Source: Indioceanicola profundi
GTDB lineage: Bacteria > Pseudomonadota > Alphaproteobacteria > Azospirillales > Azospirillaceae
DNA: 64,000 nucleotides
Assembly: GCF_003568845.1 (NCBI RefSeq)
Contig: NZ_CP030128.1
Location: 186,001-250,000, forward strand
Direction: 5' to 3'
Part shown: positions 25,864 to 34,300 of the stretch, in pieces
How positions within the stretch are numbered: the first letter of the stretch is position 1
Layout of the letters: every line of letters begins with the position of its first letter
Translations under genes and position numbers: made by a program
The notes under the pieces: model-generated
Seen by the model: the letters and a program-made list of their open reading frames with translations, nothing else
Databases searched by the model: none
What the model was told of the DNA's origin: nothing

Positions 25864-26399
25864 TGATGGACGGGCTACCGTTCTGGTTCGGTATAGTTGC
25901 CAGCATCGCTGCTGCCGCACATATTGCCGATCTTGTCAGCAAGCGCATTCGCCACGCCAAGGCGCTCTATGCCGCGCGGCACCGCCAGCTGCAGGAGATC
26001 ACGCACCAGATGCGGGACAAGGCCAAGATCACCCTGGCGCTCCGGCGCGAGGAACAGGCCATGGCTGCGGAGCTTGAAAGCCTGTCTCGCAGCATTCACA
26101 CCGGTGAAGACGCTGTGGTCCAGCAGAAGAGCCAAGAAAGCCTGCTCTATGTGCTGGAAGAGAACAGGAATGCAGGCGATCAGGCCTTCCTAGCCCGGAT
26201 CACGCACCGAGCCTTCGCCCGTGTGGCGCCAGCGGCTCCGCAGCGGGTGCTGGACAGCTGGAGCCAGGGCCGGCAGTTTCTGGTCTGGGGTGCGATGGCG
26301 CAAGCCGCCCAGGCGAAAGCCGCGATGCGCTATCCCCATGGTCGTGGCTTCACCGTCGGTGCTGCGGATGCCTACAAGGGCAATGCCGATGAACTTTGA
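25863..26399 (+). CDS. Paralogue-like membrane-anchored coiled-coil hypothetical protein
   Basis: A 178-residue protein built like the gene product before it: an N-terminal hydrophobic segment (FWFGIVASIAAAAHIADLVS), a charged helical region (RQLQEITHQMRDKAKITLAL, EEQAMAAELESLSRSIHTGE) and a C-terminal domain with QGRQFLVWGAMAQAAQAKAA. The shared plan (LxD/IADL after the anchor, then KR-rich coiled coil, then WS/WA...A-A-K-A segment) suggests the two genes arose by duplication or encode partners. Function unknown. Confidence 0.65.
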   Translation: MMDGLPFWFGIVASIAAAAHIADLVSKRIRHAKALYAARHRQLQEITHQMRDKAKITLALRREEQAMAAELESLSRSIHTGEDAVVQQKSQESLLYVLEENRNAGDQAFLARITHRAFARVAPAAPQRVLDSWSQGRQFLVWGAMAQAAQAKAAMRYPHGRGFTVGAADAYKGNADEL

Positions 26400-26507
26400 T
26401 CATCTCCACCCAATCCGCGCCGGGTAGGAGTGCGCTCAGTCCTGACGACATGGCGGCATCAGCGCACGGGACTAGTCCCTCCTCTTTGATGATCCTCGCA
26501 GGCTTGT

Positions 26508-27038
26508 ATGATAGTTTCCAACTCTCTGGGCTTCCTTGACACCCCGCCACTCCGGGAGGGCTTCCGCTATTGGCAGTCGCTCTGCTCGCCTCAGGGGTTG
26601 CCACAGACCCAGGATCTGGATCCTGTCACGATGCCGATGGCTGTCCTGCCCTGGATGCTGCTCTATCATCGTACGAGCAGCGGCCGGTATCTCTGCCTGC
26701 GGATGGGAGCGGGTGCTTGCTGCGTATTCGGATATGACCCGACCGGGCGCCATATGGATGAGCTGCTGTCGTCAGAAATCTATGAGGGGCATCGCCGCCT
26801 TTTCGACGAATGTCTCCTTACGGCGCAGCCGGTCGGCTATGGCGGCCGGCTCAGCCTGCCGGGAGAGGAGCACATCCCGTACCGCCGTTTGCTGCTTCCG
26901 GTCTGCACTGCCCGGGTTGCCGACCATGTCTTCGGCCTGATTGTCTTTCCCAACCAAAACAGTGCAGCCCTGCCATCCCACGCCAGCCAGAGTGCAGCGT
27001 GGGAGGCGAGTGTCTGGCGATATGATGTCGGTGCCTGA
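26508..27038 (+). CDS. PAS_5-type PAS domain protein
   Basis: A 176-residue cytoplasmic protein with the pattern of the PAS_5 (PF07310) family abundant in Rhodospirillales: FLDTPPLREGFRYWQSLCSP, LPWMLLYHRTSSGRYLCLRM, FGYDPTGRHMDELLSSEIYE and YGGRLSLPGEEHIPYRRLLL. The ligand and signalling partner of this family are unknown. It starts about 110 bp after the coupled set above on the same strand, so co-expression is possible but not certain. Confidence 0.82.
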   Translation: MIVSNSLGFLDTPPLREGFRYWQSLCSPQGLPQTQDLDPVTMPMAVLPWMLLYHRTSSGRYLCLRMGAGACCVFGYDPTGRHMDELLSSEIYEGHRRLFDECLLTAQPVGYGGRLSLPGEEHIPYRRLLLPVCTARVADHVFGLIVFPNQNSAALPSHASQSAAWEASVWRYDVGA

Positions 27039-27274
27039 ATGCATCACGACGGTGCAGGCTCTGACGACCCATAGGGCGTTTTGTATTCAGAAGCAGGAGC
27101 CTGCAGCACCAGTAAGGTGGAGCGCACTGGCTCTTGCACCATCCGCATCCGCGACCACGAATGCAGTCTCCTCTTTCAGGGCAAGGGCTTCTGACCCCTT
27201 CCCGGAAAATGCCTCCAGTCAGATTGAGAGTCGTTCGGCATGATTGTTGACCCAAGGATGGGGAGTGCCGGTCG

Positions 27275-27462
27275 ATGAGGACGTCGAAGTACACGGATGA
27301 GCAGATCGCCTTTGCCCTGCGTCAAGCGGAGCTGGGCACGGGGGTGGACGAGGCCTGAGCCAAGATGGGGATCAGCCAGGCGACGTTTTCCGCTGGAAGC
27401 AGAAGTACGACGGCCTGGGTCCGTCGGAGCTCAGGAAGCTGCGCCGGCTGGAAGAGGAGAAT
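27275..27462 (+). pseudogene. Remnant of IS3-family (IS407-group) OrfA
   Basis: Translation from ATG 27275 gives MRTSKYTDEQIAFALRQAEL, GTGVDEA, a TGA where the family has Cys, then AKMGISQATF. One base is then missing, and the frame continues as RWKQKYDGLGPSELRKLRRL. A stop and a frameshift make it dead. It is cut off near 27462, where IS6 sequence begins. Confidence 0.78.
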
Positions 27463-27752
27463 TGGTCAGCTACGGTGCCGTAAAGCGGACAATCATGCCC
27501 GGCACCGAACACCGGCACCATAAAGAGCTGAACAAGAGGGCCGAGAACAGCCATCAGCCGACCCGACGACGGAAGCGCATGATGAAGCGGTTCAAATCAC
27601 CAGGCCAGGCGCAGCGGTTCCTGTCCGCTCATGAGCCAATCGCCAATCTCTTCCGCCGACCCGCTAATCTCTCCAATGCCGACCATCGCTGCCATCGGGC
27701 TCAGGCTTTCCTGACCTGGGCTGAGGTGACCGGGGCGGTCTTCAAGGTCTGA
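27463..27752 (+). pseudogene. 3' fragment of IS6-family transposase
   Basis: SYGAVKRTIMPGTEHRHHKE, LNKRAENSHQPTRRRKRMMK and RFLSAHEPIANLFRRPANLS, ending AFLTWAEVTGAVFKV, correspond to the last third of IS6 transposases. The N-terminal two-thirds with the first catalytic residues are missing. It follows the IS407 remnant without a gap. Confidence 0.78.
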
Positions 27753-27763
27753 GAGAGAACGCA

Positions 27764-28225
27764 TCAGCCCTCTTTGCGACCTACGGCCGGCAGGTTGACG
27801 GCACCGGTCCAGGCGTCCCGTTCGGCAAAAACCCGGCTCACCTCCTCCATGTGCTCCGTGCCCCAGGAACAGAGCGGCACGAGGGCCTCGGCCAAGCTGC
27901 GGCCCAGAGCGGTGAGGCTGTAGTCTACCCGCGGGGGAATCTCCTTGTAATCGGTCCGCTTCACGAGACCATCGGCCTCCAGTTCTTTGAGCTGCTGGAT
28001 CAGCATCTTGTCGCTGACATCGCGCACCGCTCGCCGGAGTTCGCCATAGCGGTACGGGCCACCTTGAGCGAGGAAGTACAGGATCAGCGGCTTCCACTTG
28101 CCGGCGATGATCCGCAAGGTCGCGTCAAGGCCGCAGGTGAAGCCGGGCAAAGTCGGGGTGCAACTCGGCTCGGGCCGCGGGGGCTGCGGCGGTGGCTGGA
28201 TCGGGTTTGAAGGATGTCTTGTCAT
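27764..28225 (-). CDS. HxlR-family transcriptional regulator
   Basis: A 153-residue winged-helix protein. The HxlR domain spans residues ~30-125: CGLDATLRIIAGKWKPLILY, FLAQGGPYRYGELRRAVRDV, SDKMLIQQLKELEADGLVKR and PPRVDYSLTALGRSLAEALV. The N-terminal ~28 residues are Pro-rich. It is divergent from the short-chain dehydrogenase gene, 86 bp away, the usual arrangement when a HxlR protein controls a neighbouring oxidoreductase. Such regulators typically respond to electrophiles or oxidation; the Cys at residue ~31 and another near the C-terminus could serve, which is speculation. Confidence 0.92.
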   Translation of the reverse strand: MTRHPSNPIQPPPQPPRPEPSCTPTLPGFTCGLDATLRIIAGKWKPLILYFLAQGGPYRYGELRRAVRDVSDKMLIQQLKELEADGLVKRTDYKEIPPRVDYSLTALGRSLAEALVPLCSWGTEHMEEVSRVFAERDAWTGAVNLPAVGRKEG

Positions 28226-28234
28226 TTTCCAGGG

Positions 28235-28257
28235 TACTTACAAAAAGGTGCATACTT
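28235..28257. promoter_or_regulatory. Candidate HxlR operator in the divergent promoter
   Basis: Between the two divergent genes, TACTT occurs twice in the same orientation (28235-28239 and 28253-28257), 18 bp apart, within GTACTTACAAAAAGGTGCAT. The region overlaps the only space available for both promoters. A spacing near two helical turns and AT-rich middle fit an HxlR dimer site, but no binding data exist. Confidence 0.35.
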
Positions 28258-28311
28258 GTTGTTAGGTGGGTGTGTCGCCAGCTCAGTGCAACCTCAATCA
28301 AGGAGCACATC

Positions 28312-29046
28312 ATGAGCAGGCTTCAGGGCAAGACGGCGGTGGTGACGGGCGGCAGCAGCGGCATCGGGTTCGGGGCCGCCGAACGGTTCATCGAAGAAGG
28401 CGCCTTCGTCTACATCTTCGGCCGGCGGCAGGAGGCGCTCGACGCCGCTGTGGCGCGGCTAGGCTCCTCGGCGCGGGCGGTAGCGGGCTCGGTGACGGAC
28501 CTGTCCGACCTCGACCGGTTGTTCGACACGGTCAAAGCCGAACGGGGCGGGCTGGACATTCTCTTCGCCAATGCCGGCACGGGAGCGTTCGCGCCGCTCG
28601 GGGAAATCACGCCCGAGCATTACGACCAGCTCTTCGATGTCAATGTGAAGGGGCTCGTCTTCACGGCGCAGAAGGGGCTGCCGCTGATGAAAGCGGGGTC
28701 GTCGATCATCCTGACCGGCTCGAGCACGGGCGTGATGGGAACGCCGCAGTTCAGCATCTATAGCGCGACCAAGGCCGCGATCCGCAATCTGGCGCGCAGC
28801 TGGGCGCTGGATCTGCGCGGCACGGGAATCCGGGTCAACGTGCTGTCTCCCGGGCCGACCAAGACGGAGTTGGCGCTTGAGGTGCTGGGCGAGGAGGGGA
28901 TGGCTGCGCTCGGCCGCACGACGCCCCTCGGGCGCATGGGCGACCCGGCGGAGACGGGGGCGGTGGCCGCGTTCCTGGCATCCTCGGACAGCAGCTTCAT
29001 GACCGGCGGCGAGGTGTTCGTCGATGGTGGACTTGCGCAGGTCTGA
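28312..29046 (+). CDS. Short-chain dehydrogenase/reductase
   Basis: A 244-residue classical SDR oxidoreductase with an N-terminal Rossmann fold: VVTGGSSGIGFGAAERFIEE (TGxxxGxG), IFGRRQEALDAAV with Arg residues that favour NADP(H), FANAGTG, catalytic Ser in ILTGSSTGVMG and YSATKAAIRN (YxxxK). The C-terminal FMTGGEVFVDGGLAQV is typical. AAGGAG lies 8 nt before ATG 28312. Proteins of this kind divergent from HxlR regulators usually reduce ketones or quinone-like compounds; the substrate here is unknown. Confidence 0.93.
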   Translation: MSRLQGKTAVVTGGSSGIGFGAAERFIEEGAFVYIFGRRQEALDAAVARLGSSARAVAGSVTDLSDLDRLFDTVKAERGGLDILFANAGTGAFAPLGEITPEHYDQLFDVNVKGLVFTAQKGLPLMKAGSSIILTGSSTGVMGTPQFSIYSATKAAIRNLARSWALDLRGTGIRVNVLSPGPTKTELALEVLGEEGMAALGRTTPLGRMGDPAETGAVAAFLASSDSSFMTGGEVFVDGGLAQV

Positions 29047-29238
29047 TACCTGGAGCGTCTGAGCGTGAGGGCTTCGGTACCCGGGATCGAAGCCCTTCAT
29101 GCGCTGTCTCCCTTGCAACCTGGTCTATGTCGCTGTTCTCCCAATGCAGCCGGAGTGGCCGGCGTGCACCGTCAAGTTGATGGCCCATGCGGGTAACCAG
29201 GAACGCACTGATGCCCAGGGAGTAGGAACGGGGTTGGC

Positions 29239-29412
29239 TTAAGCAGCCAATCGGCTACCAGCAATCTCCGTCCAGGCCGTGAAGCCCTGAGCGCGTGCGA
29301 TACGAAACCTAGTAGCGGTGTGCTGGCTGCGGCGGAGGTGGAAAAGATTGCTAAGCCGGTCGTGAATAGACAGGAAGCGTTGCACCTGCCGAGGTGATTT
29401 GTAGCGCTTCAT
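29239..29412 (-). pseudogene. 3' fragment of IS6-family transposase
   Basis: The minus strand encodes MKRYKSPRQVQRFLSIHDRL, SNLFHLRRSQHTATRFRIAR and AQGFTAWTEIAGSRLAA before a TAA stop. This is the C-terminal tail of IS6 transposases; the upstream part is lost. It marks an old recombination point just downstream of the PYP operon. Confidence 0.7.
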
Positions 29413-29532
29413 CTGGCCAAGCTTTGTGTCAGCGGCGTCCCGGAGGATCCGACCCAGTATGGAGGGCCGAAATCGTGCCGGAGGCCCTGATCGGCGTTTC
29501 TGTCCGAAGCCCCGCCGCGCGGGTGAAAGTGT

Positions 29533-30855
29533 CTATGAGGCTGGCGCAAATGCGGCCCTTATACAGTTCCGTCCCTGCGTCTTGGCGGCATAGAGCAGCC
29601 GGTCGGCTCGCCGCAGCAGCTGCTCCAAGGTTTCGCCGGTCTCCAAGGCGGCGACCCCGGCGCTGGCGGTGACTGCAATATGCCCCGGTCCGGAGACCGC
29701 GTCCTCGTCCAGGCGGATTGCTTCCTGCTCGATCCGCCGGCGCAGGCGCTCCGCTATGGCTCTCCCGACCTCCAAATCGCACCCGGGCAGGAGAACCAAG
29801 AACTCCTCTCCGCCAATGCGTCCCAGCAGGTCGATGCTCCGGATTTCCTCACGGCATAGAGTTGCGAACCGCTGCAGCACCCGGTCGCCGACAGGATGAC
29901 CAAAGCGGTCGTTGATGGTCTTGAAATGGTCCAGGTCGAGCATGATCATCGACAGCGGCTCGCTCCGCTGCGTGGACTGGACAAGCTGCCGGCCGGCCAG
30001 TTCGAAAAGCCGAGCCCGATTGAGAACTCCGGTCAGATGATCGGTCGTGGCGAGCCTGACCAGCGCATCGGCCTCAACGTACTCGCCATGAAGGCGCCGG
30101 GCTATGAAAAGGTACTGGCGGTTCTTCGGCTCCGCATCGAGAACGGAGACAAGACAGTCCCCGCTGAACCGCTGCCCGTCCTGGGTCAGCATCGGGCCGG
30201 TGGAGAGATGCCAGCCCTGGTCCTGGGCCGTCGCGAAACGCTCCCGCATCTGATGGTCCAATTGGGGGCCTGGTGGGAAGATGACGCGGATCGGCATGCC
30301 GAGCATCGTTTCCTGCCTCCAACCGAGCAGGTTTTCGCCGGACCTGTTCCAGTCCAGCACCCGGCCGAAATCATCGACCGTGCAATGCATGTATCCGGTG
30401 GCCCCCTGCAGGATGGCGGCGAACCAAGCGTCTGTCAGGCGGGTCCGTTGCTCCTGGCGGACCAACTCCGAAATGTCGGTGAGCGTGCCGACATAGCGAT
30501 GCGGGCTGATCTTCGTCACTGTGAGTGAGGCCCAGATCGTCCGTTGGGCGGGACCGAGGCTGCCGATATAGATGCGCCGGTTCTCGCATACAGAGCCGCT
30601 AGGCAGAGCCTGACTGCCCACCAGATGCGGCAGATCTGGAACACAAGTCTCCAGAATGCTGAACAGATTGTCCGGGTCGGCGCAGCTCGCCAGCAATGGC
30701 ATCAGCAGGCGCGGCACTTCGGGATTGATAAGCTCGATGCGGCCGGTGCTGTCAAACTGGACGATGCCAATCGGCACCTGGTAGAGAAGCCGCAGCAGGC
30801 TTTCATCTGCTTCGCCCGACGCGGGAAGCTCGCATGGGGGCATGTCCGCCAGCAT
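29533..30855 (-). CDS. PAS-GGDEF diguanylate cyclase
   Basis: A 440-residue protein with two PAS-like regions (~20-135 and ~145-260; the second has FGRVLDWNRSGENLLGWRQE) and a C-terminal GGDEF domain (~265-435). The active-site motif is intact as GGEEF (348-352). RSID (339-342), exactly five residues upstream, matches the RxxD inhibitory site, so the enzyme should make cyclic-di-GMP with product feedback. There is no membrane segment. Its ATG overlaps the stop of the PYP-like gene by one base (TGATG). Co-translation with the chromophore pathway suggests light input through the PYP or PYP-like protein, which is inference. Confidence 0.93.
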   Translation of the reverse strand: MLADMPPCELPASGEADESLLRLLYQVPIGIVQFDSTGRIELINPEVPRLLMPLLASCADPDNLFSILETCVPDLPHLVGSQALPSGSVCENRRIYIGSLGPAQRTIWASLTVTKISPHRYVGTLTDISELVRQEQRTRLTDAWFAAILQGATGYMHCTVDDFGRVLDWNRSGENLLGWRQETMLGMPIRVIFPPGPQLDHQMRERFATAQDQGWHLSTGPMLTQDGQRFSGDCLVSVLDAEPKNRQYLFIARRLHGEYVEADALVRLATTDHLTGVLNRARLFELAGRQLVQSTQRSEPLSMIMLDLDHFKTINDRFGHPVGDRVLQRFATLCREEIRSIDLLGRIGGEEFLVLLPGCDLEVGRAIAERLRRRIEQEAIRLDEDAVSGPGHIAVTASAGVAALETGETLEQLLRRADRLLYAAKTQGRNCIRAAFAPAS

Positions 30856-31229
30856 CAGGTCCGTCCAACAAGAACGAAACGCAAAGGTGCTGACGCCCGT
30901 TGCAGCAGGCGCAGCTGCACCCGGGTCGGGCGCATGCGCAAGGTCAGCACATAGGGAACCGTCTCGTCGAGCTCGGCCTCGCTCTCGAAGCGCTCAGCCA
31001 CCATGAAATTGTTCATGCAAGGCGCCACCGCTGTAAACAGCGGCTGGCCCAACACAGCGCCGTGCGACAGCCCGGCAGCCCCAGCCTCGTACCGGTTGTA
31101 GAGGCGGACGAGACCGATCCGGTCGAAGCCGATCACGCCCAGCTCAAGGCTGTCCGGATCGATTGTTCCGTCGAAGAGCTGCTCTTTGAGACGGGGGCAG
31201 CCAATCAGGCTCCGCTCCGGAAGCGTCAT
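30855..31229 (-). CDS. Divergent photoactive-yellow-protein-like PAS protein
   Basis: A 124-residue single PAS domain. Aligned with the true PYP encoded nearby, it keeps Tyr44, Glu48 and Cys71 in the same spacing as Tyr46, Glu50 and Cys73 there (H. halophila Tyr42, Glu46, Cys69). The Cys motif is TAVAPCMNNF, the chromophore-attachment context in PYP. The Thr and Arg that complete the PYP pocket are Ala52 and Leu54 here, and the C-terminal MKKAL...SYWVFVKRV block is not conserved. It could bind p-coumarate with shifted properties, act as a docking protein, or have lost the chromophore. TGATG overlaps join it to tal and to the diguanylate cyclase gene. Confidence 0.75.
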   Translation of the reverse strand: MTLPERSLIGCPRLKEQLFDGTIDPDSLELGVIGFDRIGLVRLYNRYEAGAAGLSHGAVLGQPLFTAVAPCMNNFMVAERFESEAELDETVPYVLTLRMRPTRVQLRLLQRASAPLRFVLVGRT

Positions 31230-32839
31230 CAGATCTCTCCAGGCATATCGTGTTGCGGCAGGGTCGGGCGCCAGCGGGTAGACAGGAACAGAGACGCCAA
31301 TGCCGCGATGTCCGGCGACAGCGGGCGGTCGCGATCCAGCGGGAGAACCGTCTGACGAACCCTTGCCAGGAGCTCCCGGCTGGAGACCGCGAAGGCCTTT
31401 ATTGAGCCTTCGGTCATCTCCATGGCCTGGGCCAGGGCGATTGCCTGGATCGCCAGCACATAGGCGGCAAGTTCCACCAGACGCGCCGTTCTGCGCGCCG
31501 CGATGGTGCCCATGGTGACAACATCCTGGTTTTCGGCATTGGTTGAAATGGATTGGATCGAGGCTGGAACGGCCAGGCTGCGCATTTCCGCCACGAGTGC
31601 CGTTGCCGTGACCTGCGCCCCCATCAGTCCGCTGTCCAGCCCCACGGTCCCGCCGGTCAGGAAGGCGGGCCGGCCGCCATTGCGCCGCGGGTCCGTAAGC
31701 CGTGCCAAACAGCGCTCGGCATGCACCGCGATCCCGGTCACGGCCAGGGCCAAGCTGTCCGACGCGTAGGCCACATGCTGGCCGAAGAAGTTGCCGCCGT
31801 GCAGAACATGACCATCCGCGGCAAAGATCAGGGGATTGTCGGTCGCGCTGACAAGCTCGGTTTCAACGATCCCGTTGTGATGGTCGAGCTGGTCCTTGGC
31901 TGCGCCGAACAGCTGGGGCAGGCAGCGGATTGTATAGGGGTCCTGGAGCAGGGGACGATTGTGCAAGACGCCGCTTTGGGCATCCACTTTTTCCAGCACG
32001 GGCGGTGGTTGCTGGGGTGCTTGAAGCCGGCTGCTGCTGCGGCACAGCCGCGCAAGCTCGGCATGGGCCCAGCGTTGGCCCGGATGCGGGCGCACCATCC
32101 CGAAGCGCGGATCAAACGCCTCGCTGTACCCGTGGAACAGCTCGGCGTTGCAGACGGCCATCTGGAGTGCGAGGTCCAGCAGGCGTCCGCAGCGGCTGCC
32201 GTTCAGCGCGGCGATCCCGGTCATCGCCGAAGTCCCGTTCACGAGGGCCAAGCCCTCCTTATGCCCCAATTGGGCGGGAATCAATCCGGCGTGTGCCAGG
32301 GCTTCGGCGCCCGCAACCCGCCTTCCGGCGACAAAAGCCTCGCCCTCGCCGATCATCACAAGGGCGACATGAGCCAATGGCGTCAGATCGCCGCTCGCCC
32401 CCACAGTGCCCATTTCCGGCACCACGGGCACCACATCCCGGTTCAGCATATCCAGCAGCAGCGCAAAGCTTGACGCCCCAATCCCGGAGTAGCCCTGGGC
32501 AAGGTTTGCGGCCCGCACGGCCATCAGGGCGCGCACCTGGTCGGAGGGCAACGGAGCGCCCACACCGCTGGCCAGATGGTAGATCAGGCCGCGCTGCAGC
32601 GCCTCGGCACATTCCGGCAGCACATGATGCTCGGCCAACGGCCCGTACCCGGTGGTCACGCCGTAAATCCGGCGGCGTTCCTCGACATGGCCCGACAGGG
32701 CTGCGCCGGCGGCGGCCATGCGCTCCCTCGCGGCAGGGTTGACTGTGACCGCTGCCCCGTGGGCGACGCGCTCGATCTCATCCAGGACAAGCGGTCCCCC
32801 AAGGTCGATTGCGCCTTCGCCTGCATGATGGCCGGGCAT
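31229..32839 (-). CDS. tal: Tyrosine ammonia-lyase for PYP chromophore
   Basis: A 536-residue member of the aromatic amino acid lyase family. The Ala-Ser-Gly triad that cyclises to the MIO cofactor is at 148-150 (GTVGASGDLTPLAH), the catalytic Tyr at 59 (RIYGVTTGYG). The selectivity pair is His88-Leu89 (LIYHLASGVG), as in Rhodobacter tyrosine ammonia-lyase, not the SH of histidine lyases or FL of phenylalanine lyases. It would deaminate tyrosine to p-coumarate. ATG 32839 overlaps the pcl stop by one base; the longer upstream frame is a shadow of pcl. The gene order supports the role fully. Confidence 0.93.
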   Translation of the reverse strand: MPGHHAGEGAIDLGGPLVLDEIERVAHGAAVTVNPAARERMAAAGAALSGHVEERRRIYGVTTGYGPLAEHHVLPECAEALQRGLIYHLASGVGAPLPSDQVRALMAVRAANLAQGYSGIGASSFALLLDMLNRDVVPVVPEMGTVGASGDLTPLAHVALVMIGEGEAFVAGRRVAGAEALAHAGLIPAQLGHKEGLALVNGTSAMTGIAALNGSRCGRLLDLALQMAVCNAELFHGYSEAFDPRFGMVRPHPGQRWAHAELARLCRSSSRLQAPQQPPPVLEKVDAQSGVLHNRPLLQDPYTIRCLPQLFGAAKDQLDHHNGIVETELVSATDNPLIFAADGHVLHGGNFFGQHVAYASDSLALAVTGIAVHAERCLARLTDPRRNGGRPAFLTGGTVGLDSGLMGAQVTATALVAEMRSLAVPASIQSISTNAENQDVVTMGTIAARRTARLVELAAYVLAIQAIALAQAMEMTEGSIKAFAVSSRELLARVRQTVLPLDRDRPLSPDIAALASLFLSTRWRPTLPQHDMPGEI

Positions 32840-34077
32840 CAGCGCATCTCCGGGGACATAAGAGGATGCCAATCCGCGGCTTTTCCAAGCGGGGTGCGCG
32901 GCAATGCCTCTCCCACAGTCCAGGATTTCGGGCATTCGGGGATGGAAAGGCGCGTTTCCGCCCAGTCGCGCAGCTCGGCTGCAAAAACCGGCCCCGCGGC
33001 CTTGTCGCGCGGGACGATGAAGGCTTTCAGGCGGAGCGCACCCGGGCCGCCAAAGCTCCGGACAGCGGCATCCTGGACGCCGGGATGCAGCCGGAGCACG
33101 GCGGCAACGCGGTCTGGAAAGACGTTCACGCCTCCGACCTGCACGGCTCCGTCCAGGCGCCCGGCAACATGGAATTGTCCAGGCGAGAGCAGATGGATCT
33201 TGTCCTGCAAGGCGACAGCGAGGCTTGAGCCGGTGTGCGAAATCTCTGTCCCGTCTGCGCGCAGCTGCCAATATGGGAAGAGCTGATAGGGTTCATCGGC
33301 GCTGGCGCGCCATCCGATGCCTGCGGTTTCACTGGAGCCGTACACCTCCAGAATTTTGTCCAAACCCTGCGCTTCGAGAGCCCTGAACACCTCCAGCGCC
33401 AGCGGGCCCGTGGAGGTCACGGCTCGCACGCCGGGAGCGAAGCGTATTCCGGATTGCGCCACGCTGGTCCAGAGCTCAGGCACGCCGACGAGGAGATCGC
33501 CACTGCGGAGATCCGCCGCAACCCTGGCCGGTAGGCGCCCGCGCCCGTCCAGGATCGGAATCCCGAGCTGCTGCGGCAAAAGCGCCGTGAAGAGAAAGCC
33601 GTAGATGTGATGACTGGGCACAAGGCTGACGATGCGCCGGACCGGGCCGAGAATGCGCGCCAGGTGCTCCGTCTCCTCGAGCAAGCGGTTCAGACCGTGC
33701 TGGCATGGCTTCGGCTGGCCTGTGCTTCCGGATGTGCGGAAGGTGACTGTTTCGGCGTAGTGGCTGAGGCCAACCGCCGCGATATCGATCCACTCGGAGA
33801 GTTGTCGGCGCGCAAGGAGGAGGTCCTCAACGCCCGACCGGTGCAGATGCAGCGCCTCCGTCAACGCCGTCGCCAGCGTGATCAGTTCCAAACTGTCCGC
33901 ACCCAGCCCAGCTGGGCCGATCTCGAGGTTCTCGGTCCGGTCCTTCAGCAGGGCGTCCCCGGCTCCCGGCCGGAGGCGTTGCAGCTCGCCCTCCACGAGA
34001 TCCTTGACGAAACGACCAAGAATGGACCGGTTTTGCCACCAGCCTGGTGTCGCAATGTCAGCTGGTGCGGTCGTCAT
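32839..34077 (-). CDS. pcl: p-Coumarate:CoA ligase of the PYP pathway, with ACP-like N-terminus
   Basis: A 412-residue adenylate-forming enzyme of the type found beside pyp genes; it activates p-coumarate before thioester attachment to PYP. Motifs are the P-loop TSGSTGQPK (115-123), VYGSSETAG, VAGRLDGAVQVGGVNVFPD and the catalytic Lys in RTPLGKA. Before the adenylation domain, residues ~20-100 look like an acyl carrier protein: LGADSLELITLATAL carries the DSL motif (Ser62) that receives phosphopantetheine. ATG 34077 has GGAG 9 nt upstream and is preferred over 34257. tal follows with a TGATG overlap. Confidence 0.9.
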   Translation of the reverse strand: MTTAPADIATPGWWQNRSILGRFVKDLVEGELQRLRPGAGDALLKDRTENLEIGPAGLGADSLELITLATALTEALHLHRSGVEDLLLARRQLSEWIDIAAVGLSHYAETVTFRTSGSTGQPKPCQHGLNRLLEETEHLARILGPVRRIVSLVPSHHIYGFLFTALLPQQLGIPILDGRGRLPARVAADLRSGDLLVGVPELWTSVAQSGIRFAPGVRAVTSTGPLALEVFRALEAQGLDKILEVYGSSETAGIGWRASADEPYQLFPYWQLRADGTEISHTGSSLAVALQDKIHLLSPGQFHVAGRLDGAVQVGGVNVFPDRVAAVLRLHPGVQDAAVRSFGGPGALRLKAFIVPRDKAAGPVFAAELRDWAETRLSIPECPKSWTVGEALPRTPLGKAADWHPLMSPEMR

Positions 34078-34300
34078 GCCAGCAGCTCCGGAATGCTTGA
34101 TCCGGCGCCGCCCGCGATCCACGCCCCAAAGCCGTTGGTCTGCCGTTGAAGCTGTGGACCGTACAGAGCCGGGGTGCCAGAAAAGGAAAATCTTCCGAAT
34201 CCGTACATGACGATTCCCACGCAAGGAGGAGCCCTGCCGGAAGGCCGGCCCGGACAAAGCAGACTGGCTGCACGGGTTGTGGTTGGAGATGCGGGCCGGA

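Noticed and set aside
31553-32473. A 306-codon open frame on the plus strand
   Set aside because: Shadow of tal, whose MIO triad and selectivity residues fix the real strand.
31229-32839. Histidine ammonia-lyase as the name for the MIO enzyme
   Set aside because: The selectivity pair is His-Leu as in tyrosine ammonia-lyase, and the gene lies between PYP pathway genes.
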